Shown here: positions 12,323-17,331 of the stretch, one piece after another | Layout: every line of letters begins with the position of its first letter | How positions within the stretch are numbered: the stretch's first letter is position 1 | Origin: Collinsella sp. | GTDB lineage: Bacteria > Actinomycetota > Coriobacteriia > Coriobacteriales > Coriobacteriaceae | Length of the DNA: 17,331 nt | Direction of reading: 5' to 3' | Assembly: GCA_019419555.1 (NCBI GenBank) | Contig: DXZR01000043.1 | Location: forward strand, 1-17,331 | Translations under genes and position numbers: made by a program | Notes under the pieces: model-generated | The model's database searches: none | Told to the model about the DNA's origin: nothing | The model's input: only the letters and a program-made list of their open reading frames with translations

Positions 12323-13393
12323 ATGTCTTTAAAGGTTGGAATCGTCGGCGCGGCTGGATATGCCGGAGCCGAGCTCATTCGCCTCGTGCTCGGCCATCCC
12401 GAGTTTGAACTTGTCGCCATTACGTCCAACGCCGATGCTGGCCAGCCGCTGTCTTCGCTCTATCCAAGCTTTGCCGGCGTGAGCGATCTGCTTTTTACCA
12501 CGCACGACGCCCCCGAGCTCAAGAGCTGCGATGCGGTTTTTCTTGCCGTGCCGCACACGGCCGCCATGGCACAGGTGCCCGCGCTGCTTGCATCGGGCGT
12601 CTCCTGCTTTGATCTTTCGGCCGATTACCGTCTGAGCGACGCGTCTGTCTTTGAGACATGGTATGCCGCCGAGCACACGAGCCCCGAGTTGCTCAAGACC
12701 CGTGCCTTTGGCCTGCCCGAGCTATTCTGCCGGGACTTGGAGACCGCCGCATCCGACCATGCCGACGGCAAACCGGTGCTGGTCGCCTGCGCCGGTTGCT
12801 ATCCCACCGCAACGAGCCTTGCTGCCGCTCCCGCCGTGCGCGCCGGCTGGGTTGCCCAGGGTGGCCCTGTGATCGTTGATGCCATCAGCGGTGTGACGGG
12901 TGCCGGCAAGTCCTGCAACGCTCGTACGCATTTTTGCAGCGCCGACGAGAATTTGGAGGCCTACGGTGTGGGCAAGCACCGCCACACGCCCGAGATTGAG
13001 CAAATCCTTGGCCTAACCGATCGCGTCGTCTTTACCCCGCATCTGGCACCGCTCAAGCGCGGCCTGCTCTCCACGGTGACGATGCCGCTTACGCCGCAGG
13101 CTATCGATACCTTGACCCTTGAGGACGTTGTCGACTATTACAAGCAGTTCTACGCTGGACGCACCTTTGTGCGCGTGCTCGATGCCGGCCAGCAGCCCAA
13201 GACGGCTTCGGTCGTCGGCACCAACGCCGCCCAGATTGGCCTTGCGTTCAACAAGCGCGCGGGCGTGCTGGTGGCGACGGGCGCCATCGACAATCTGTGC
13301 AAGGGCGCTGCGGGCCAAGCGGTCCAGTGCGCCAATATCGTCTTTGGCTTTGACGAGCGACGAGGCTTGCCCACAGTGGCGTGCCCGGTGTAG
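12323..13393 (+). CDS. argC: N-acetyl-gamma-glutamyl-phosphate reductase
   Basis: ArgC reduces N-acetylglutamyl phosphate to the semialdehyde with NADPH, the third step of ornithine synthesis. The 356-residue protein has the N-terminal dinucleotide fold VGIVGAAGYAGAELIRL (5-21), FLAVPHTAAM (73-82), DLSADYRL (97-104), FGLPEL (129-134), the catalytic Cys159 in CAGCYPTATS (156-165), SGVTGAGK (189-196) and the catalytic His region KHRHTPEI (218-225). Most ArgC enzymes have P-G-C-Y-P-T at the active site; here Ala157 replaces the Pro. The C-terminal DNLCKGAAGQAVQ block is typical. AAGGAG is six bases before ATG 12323, and the start agrees with the family N-terminus. It is the first gene of the arg cluster and follows a possible ArgR operator. 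argJ follows after 134 bases. Confidence 0.96.
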   Translation: MSLKVGIVGAAGYAGAELIRLVLGHPEFELVAITSNADAGQPLSSLYPSFAGVSDLLFTTHDAPELKSCDAVFLAVPHTAAMAQVPALLASGVSCFDLSADYRLSDASVFETWYAAEHTSPELLKTRAFGLPELFCRDLETAASDHADGKPVLVACAGCYPTATSLAAAPAVRAGWVAQGGPVIVDAISGVTGAGKSCNARTHFCSADENLEAYGVGKHRHTPEIEQILGLTDRVVFTPHLAPLKRGLLSTVTMPLTPQAIDTLTLEDVVDYYKQFYAGRTFVRVLDAGQQPKTASVVGTNAAQIGLAFNKRAGVLVATGAIDNLCKGAAGQAVQCANIVFGFDERRGLPTVACPV

Positions 13394-13527
13394 CACATTC
13401 GATTGTTAACGATTTGGTAGTCGGGCATCGAGTGGGGCGCCACTCTTAAGCTGGTCTCATGATCACGACTGGCATGGCGCACCAACCGATGTCCGTTTTT
13501 TGTTTGACATAAGGAGTCATAAAGACG
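13394..13527 (+). other. argC-argJ spacer with small hairpin
   Basis: These 134 bases carry a perfect 6-bp hairpin GAGTGG-GGCG-CCACTC (13430-13445) without a T-run, and later a TTTTTT run (about 13495-13500) with no good stem before it. AAGGAG (13511-13516) serves argJ. A partial internal terminator or processing site is possible. No promoter was recognised. Confidence 0.35.
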
Positions 13528-14796
13528 ATGAATACCGAGCTGTTTGATATCAAGATTCGCGCCGTCGAGGGTGGCGTTACGGCTGCGGCTGGTTTTAAAG
13601 CTGCGGGCATCCACGCTGGGTTCCGCAAGAACCCCGAGCGTTTGGATTACGCGCTCGTCGTGCCCGATAAACCCTGTCCCGGTGCCGGCGTGTTTACCAC
13701 CAATCGCTTTTGCGCGGCGCCCGTGCAAGTGAGCCGTGCCAACCTGGGCGGTGCCGACAAGGGTTACGGTATCATCGCCGGCGTTTCGGTCAACTCTGGC
13801 AATGCCAACGCCGCCACGGGTGAGACCGGCCTTGCATGCGCGCGCGAGACGTGCAGCATCGCATCGCAGGTCATCGGCTGTGAGCCCCAGCAGATTCTGG
13901 TTGCCTCCACGGGCGTGATTGGCCAGATTCTACCGATCGACACGTTTGAGACCGCCATTCCTGCTGCCTACGAGGCGCTCTCCGCCCACGGTGGCGCCGA
14001 TGCCGCTCGCGCCATCATGACGACTGACACGCACTCCAAGGAGTACGCCGTGTCCTATGTCAGCGAGGCTGCGGGTCATGCGGGCAATGTCTATACGGTA
14101 GGCGGAATGTGCAAGGGCTCGGGCATGATCATGCCCAACATGGCCACCATGATCGCGGTTATTACTACCGATGCCCCCGTCGAGCCTGCGGCACTTCATG
14201 CCCTGCTGCTCTCGACCGTCAAGCAGACCTTTAACAAGGTAACGGTCGATTCCGACACCTCGACCAACGACACCTGCATCATGCTTGCCTCCGGCGCCGC
14301 TGCCGCAGATGCCGAGCCTATCGTCGAGGGCTCCGATGCTTTTGACGAGTTGGCATTTGCCGTGCACGAGGTGTGCGAGAGCCTGGCGCGCAATATCGCC
14401 GCCGATGGTGAGGGCGCATCCAAGCTTGTTACGGTCAACGTTACCGGCGCCGTGAACGACGAGGAAGCTGATATCGCCGCCCGTGCCGTCGCCAACTCGC
14501 CGCTCGTTAAGACCTGCATCGCCGGCCACGACTGCAACTGGGGCCGTGTTGCTATGGCGCTTGGCAAGTGCGGCGTGAAGTTTAATCAGGAAGACGTTTC
14601 CATCGACATGATGGGCATGCCTGTCTGTCGCGACGGTCTGACTGTTCCCTTTGACGAGGACGAGGCTCTACGACGTTTCGAGGCGCCCGAGATCGTGATC
14701 TCGGCCGACCTGGGCGCAGGCGACGCGGCAACGACCGTGTGGACCTGCGACCTCACGCATGAGTACATCTCCATCAACGGCGATTACCGTTCCTAG
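13528..14796 (+). CDS. argJ: Bifunctional ornithine acetyltransferase / N-acetylglutamate synthase
   Basis: ArgJ moves the acetyl group from N-acetylornithine to glutamate, giving ornithine and N-acetylglutamate, so the cycle needs no ArgE. Some ArgJ enzymes also use acetyl-CoA. The 422-residue protein shows family blocks GVFTTNRFCAAPV (54-66), SVNSGNANAATG (87-98), STGVIGQILP (127-136), MTTDTHSKE (164-172) and the self-cleavage and nucleophile site KGSGMIMPNMATM (196-208). The precursor is cut before Thr207, which becomes the nucleophile of the beta chain. The C-terminus INGDYRS is typical. Whether this copy is mono- or bifunctional cannot be told from sequence; no argA is in the window, which fits the bifunctional form. 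ATG 13528 has AAGGAG eleven bases upstream, slightly long spacing. argB follows after 81 bases. Confidence 0.96.
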   Translation: MNTELFDIKIRAVEGGVTAAAGFKAAGIHAGFRKNPERLDYALVVPDKPCPGAGVFTTNRFCAAPVQVSRANLGGADKGYGIIAGVSVNSGNANAATGETGLACARETCSIASQVIGCEPQQILVASTGVIGQILPIDTFETAIPAAYEALSAHGGADAARAIMTTDTHSKEYAVSYVSEAAGHAGNVYTVGGMCKGSGMIMPNMATMIAVITTDAPVEPAALHALLLSTVKQTFNKVTVDSDTSTNDTCIMLASGAAAADAEPIVEGSDAFDELAFAVHEVCESLARNIAADGEGASKLVTVNVTGAVNDEEADIAARAVANSPLVKTCIAGHDCNWGRVAMALGKCGVKFNQEDVSIDMMGMPVCRDGLTVPFDEDEALRRFEAPEIVISADLGAGDAATTVWTCDLTHEYISINGDYRS

Positions 14797-14877
14797 ATTC
14801 CAGGCACGCTGCGCATCTTGCCGCGATTGCGGACAGCGGAGCACGGCGCGATAACGATACGAAAGACGAGGCAGATT

Positions 14878-15858
14878 ATGAAATTCGCACGCGATTGTCG
14901 TTCGAGCGAATCCAACGAAGCAACCGCGCAGCTGCTGTTCGAAGCGCTGCCGTGGATTAAGAACCTGACCGGCAAGACGGTTGTTATCAAATATGGCGGA
15001 GCCGCCATGGTTGATGAGCAGCTGCGCCGCGACGTGATGAGCGACATCGTTTTGCTCAAGATCATCGGTATGCGCCCCGTCATCGTGCACGGCGGCGGCA
15101 AGGCCATCAACGAGGCGCTCAGCCACTATGACATCCCCGTCGAGTTTAAGAACGGCCAGCGTGTGACCACGCCTGCCACCATGGATATCGTGCGCGAGGT
15201 GCTGGGCGGTAAGGTCAACCAGGAGCTGGTCGCAGCGCTCAACCACCACGGCAACCTGGCCGTGGGCGTGTCGGGCAGCGATGCCGGCACGCTCATCGCC
15301 GAGTCGCTCGACCCCGAGCTCGGTCGCGTGGGTAAAGTGACGCACGTCAACACCGACTATATCGAGCGCTTACTCGATAGCGAGTACATCCCCGTCATCG
15401 CTACCGTCGCGGCGGGGGAGGACGGCGGTTTCTTCAACATCAACGCCGACACCGCCGCCGGTGCCGTTGCCGCGGCGCTCCACGCGCATAAGGCGATCTT
15501 TTTGACCGATGTCGATGGCCTGTACAAGGACTTTAGCGACAAGGACTCGCTTATCTCCAACCTAACGCTCGACGAGGTTAACGAAATGCTCTACGGCGGC
15601 GAGGTCGATAAGGGCATGATTCCCAAGCTGCGTGCGGCTGTCGACGCGCTTACCGCTGGCGTGTTCCGAGCCCACATCATCAACGGCACGACGCCGCATT
15701 CGCTGCTCCTGGAGCTGCTGACCGATGCCGGCGTCGGCACCGTGATCCATTCCACCGAGACGGCTTACGAGTTCGATACGCATCCGCATCCGCTTTCGAC
15801 GTTTGCTGCGCGTCTGACCGAGAACCTTGACGAGGTCGAGAAGCTTCAGACGGTCTAG
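14878..15858 (+). CDS. argB: Acetylglutamate kinase
   Basis: ArgB phosphorylates N-acetylglutamate with ATP, the second step and often the arginine-sensitive one. The 326-residue protein has the amino-acid-kinase fold: VVIKYGGAAM (35-44), VIVHGGGKAIN (68-78), FKNGQRVTT (90-98), VGVSGSDAGTL (129-139), FNINADTAAGAVA (186-198), FLTDVDGLY (208-216) and GGEVDKGMIPKL (240-251). The N-terminal helix EATAQLLFEALPWIKNL precedes the fold, as in arginine-inhibited hexameric forms. Usual ArgB ends near residue 290-300, at GVGTVI here; this one has about 36 more residues (291-326), polar with DTHPHP. ATG 14878 has GAGG six bases upstream. An upstream in-frame start at 14818 would add 20 residues from the intergenic region and lacks a site. 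argD follows after 69 bases. Confidence 0.96.
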   Translation: MKFARDCRSSESNEATAQLLFEALPWIKNLTGKTVVIKYGGAAMVDEQLRRDVMSDIVLLKIIGMRPVIVHGGGKAINEALSHYDIPVEFKNGQRVTTPATMDIVREVLGGKVNQELVAALNHHGNLAVGVSGSDAGTLIAESLDPELGRVGKVTHVNTDYIERLLDSEYIPVIATVAAGEDGGFFNINADTAAGAVAAALHAHKAIFLTDVDGLYKDFSDKDSLISNLTLDEVNEMLYGGEVDKGMIPKLRAAVDALTAGVFRAHIINGTTPHSLLLELLTDAGVGTVIHSTETAYEFDTHPHPLSTFAARLTENLDEVEKLQTV

Positions 15859-15927
15859 CTGACTCGCAGCCGCCCCATTCCTGCACCCATAGCCCCGCGC
15901 CGTCTGGCGCCCAACGAAAGGCATCCC

Positions 15928-17211
15928 ATGTCACTTGCAGCTCAGCAATCGCTTGAATCCCATTACGTTATGCATACCTTTGGCCGCTCTCCGGTCGAGT
16001 TTGTCGAGGGTCACGGCATGAAGCTCACCGGCGACGATGGCCGTGAGTACCTCGACTTTCTTGCCGGCATCGGCGTGTGCAGCCTAGGTCATGGCGACCC
16101 GGCTGTGCTCTCGGCGCTCGAGGCACAGACCAAAAAGCTCATGCATGTCTCCAATTACTTCTACATTGAGCAGCGTGGACAGGTCGCGGCGCTGCTGTCC
16201 AAGCTTGCTAACGACGACGTAGATGGTGCGCGCGTGCTTGCCGATGCCATTGCCGCCGGCGATGAGACCACGGCAGCTGCTCTTGGTGCCCCGGCTGCGG
16301 GCGAGCAGGTGTGGGAGACCTTCTTTGCCAACTCCGGCGCCGAGGCCAACGAGGGTTCGATGAAGCTCGCACGTCTGTACGCCAAGCGTGCCGGCAATGG
16401 TGGCAACACCATCGTGTGCATGCGCGGCGGCTTTCACGGTCGTACGCTCGAGACTATTGCGGCCACCATGCAGGATTGGCTGCAGGACAGCTTCCGCCCG
16501 CTGCCGGGTGGCTTTGTGGCCTGCACGCCCAACGATGTCGATGAACTGCGTGCGATCATTAAGCAGCTGGGGAGCGAGATTTGTGCCGTGATGCTCGAGC
16601 CGATCCAGGGTGAGAGTGGTGTGCACCCCATGACCGAGGAGTTTATGGCGGCAGCGCGCGACCTGGCACACGAAGTGGGCGCCGTGCTTATCGCCGACGA
16701 GGTCCAGTGCGGTATCTTCCGCACGGGTAAGCCGTTTGCGTTCCAGACCTATGGCGTGGAGCCCGACATCATGAGCCTTGCCAAGGGCATTGCTGATGGC
16801 GTGCCCATGGGTGCCGTCGTGGCGAAGAAGGAGATTGCCGACGTGTTTAAGCCGGGCGACCACGGCTCGACCTTTGGCGGTAGCTGCTTGGCCATCGCGA
16901 CGTGTGCCGCGACGCTCTCCGCGCTTGTGCGTGGCGATTATGCCGAGCATGCTGCCAAGGTGGGTGCCTATATGGAGGCAAAGCTCGCCAAGCTGCCGCA
17001 CGTGACCGAGGTACGTGGTCGCGGCTTGATGCTCGGCTGTGATTTGGATGATGCCGCGGGCGACGCGCATGGTGTTGTTGCCCGCGCGCTGGCCGCCGGT
17101 GCCGTGATCAACGCTACGGGTGCGCATACGCTGCGTTTCCTGCCGCCACTCGTCTGCGAGGAAGCCGACGTGGACAGTCTGATCGAGATCCTGTCGGGTG
17201 TTTTGGGCTAA
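15928..17211 (+). CDS. argD: Acetylornithine aminotransferase (PLP-dependent, class III)
   Basis: ArgD transfers an amino group from glutamate to N-acetylglutamate semialdehyde, giving N-acetylornithine. The 427-residue protein shows class III marks: YLDFLAGIGVCSLGHG (41-56), SGAEANEG (136-143), GGFHGRT (167-173), EPIQGESGV (224-232), IADEVQCGIFRTG (255-267; Asp257 contacts PLP) and SLAKGIADG (283-291) with the PLP-binding Lys286, then GSTFGGSCLA. An extra segment of about 34 residues lies between the LLSKLAN helix and WETFFANSGAE (about 95-128). In common ArgD enzymes this is a short turn, so the protein is longer than the usual 390-400. Related activities such as succinyldiaminopimelate or ornithine transamination are possible, but the cluster points to arginine. 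The ribosome binding site is modest (AAAGG eight bases before ATG 15928). It is the last arg gene visible. Confidence 0.95.
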   Translation: MSLAAQQSLESHYVMHTFGRSPVEFVEGHGMKLTGDDGREYLDFLAGIGVCSLGHGDPAVLSALEAQTKKLMHVSNYFYIEQRGQVAALLSKLANDDVDGARVLADAIAAGDETTAAALGAPAAGEQVWETFFANSGAEANEGSMKLARLYAKRAGNGGNTIVCMRGGFHGRTLETIAATMQDWLQDSFRPLPGGFVACTPNDVDELRAIIKQLGSEICAVMLEPIQGESGVHPMTEEFMAAARDLAHEVGAVLIADEVQCGIFRTGKPFAFQTYGVEPDIMSLAKGIADGVPMGAVVAKKEIADVFKPGDHGSTFGGSCLAIATCAATLSALVRGDYAEHAAKVGAYMEAKLAKLPHVTEVRGRGLMLGCDLDDAAGDAHGVVARALAAGAVINATGAHTLRFLPPLVCEEADVDSLIEILSGVLG

Positions 17212-17331
17212 CGCGGCGCAATAACTCAATTTGGACCGAGTTCCGGACTGCGGACGTGCCCTATGCGGCATGATTCGGTCGCGCGCGCAGACGTGGTGTA
17301 AGAGTGTCCTGAGGTCCGTCGCTGCAAGTCC
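17212..17331. other. Gene-free window end after argD
   Basis: No gene was found in these 120 bases. GACCGA (17233-17238) and TCGGTC (about 17275-17280) form an inverted pair, and GGACTGCGGACG near 17246 has partial complementarity to the last bases of the window. This may be the left side of another hairpin or palindrome cut by the window edge. No T-rich terminator was seen. Confidence 0.35.

Noticed and set aside
14818..14877. Start of argB at 14818
   Set aside because: It would add 20 atypical residues. GAGG is well placed for ATG 14878.
16084..17271. A 395-codon minus-strand open frame over argD
   Set aside because: It is antisense to a well-conserved enzyme, with a His/Arg-rich product that resembles no known protein. 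The same applies to the 409-codon minus frame at 10531-11760 over ecfT and the first PPOX gene.
17212..17331. tRNA gene at the window end
   Set aside because: The GC-rich folded look suggested one, but no T-arm GGTTCGAATCC-like block, anticodon arm or 7-bp acceptor pairing could be built on either strand.

Overview
The window is a GC-rich, densely coded bacterial chromosome segment. Gene content, protein sequences and codon use fit an actinobacterium of the class Coriobacteriia, most likely Collinsella or a close relative. That assignment comes from recognition, not from a database search. No phage, insertion sequence, CRISPR array, rRNA or tRNA was found. Nearly all of it is core metabolism; the unusual material is between the genes.

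Layout. (1) Positions 2-142 hold the Pro/Ala-rich C-terminal end of an unidentified protein, followed by a terminator. (2) 338-1436 encode two small membrane proteins in tandem: a zinc-ribbon/DUF4234-type protein and a DUF2752-type protein. They end at a strong hairpin shared with the converging next gene. (3) 1543-4812 hold a divergent pair of hydrolases: an M20-family amidohydrolase (minus) with an odd basic, His-rich tail, and a YtcJ-like amidohydrolase (plus). (4) 5248-7275 is groES-groEL. It is bracketed by two long imperfect palindromes, 228 bp (4892-5119) and 144 bp (7302-7445), each with a terminator-like hairpin at its centre. (5) 7650-12065 reads as one FMN-controlled unit: FMN riboswitch, ribU (riboflavin S-component), a fused double ATPase (EcfA-EcfA'), ecfT, then two tandem split-barrel flavin-type proteins, closed by a 54-nt hairpin. 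(6) 12323-17211 is the arginine cluster argC-argJ-argB-argD, preceded by a possible ArgR operator. argF, argG and argH are not in the window.

How the parts work together. The FMN aptamer senses cytoplasmic FMN and should restrict translation, and perhaps expression, of the riboflavin importer. The two split-barrel proteins downstream may bind FMN or a related cofactor and share this control. ArgC, ArgJ, ArgB and ArgD cover the acetylated steps from glutamate to ornithine. ArgJ recycles the acetyl group, so a separate argE is unnecessary.

No new defence or mobile system is visible. The most interesting material is the pair of giant palindromes around groESL, the FMN-controlled five-gene unit with a Shine-Dalgarno that resembles one strand of an aptamer stem, and the lineage-type extensions or insertions in the M20 hydrolase, EcfA, ArgB and ArgD.
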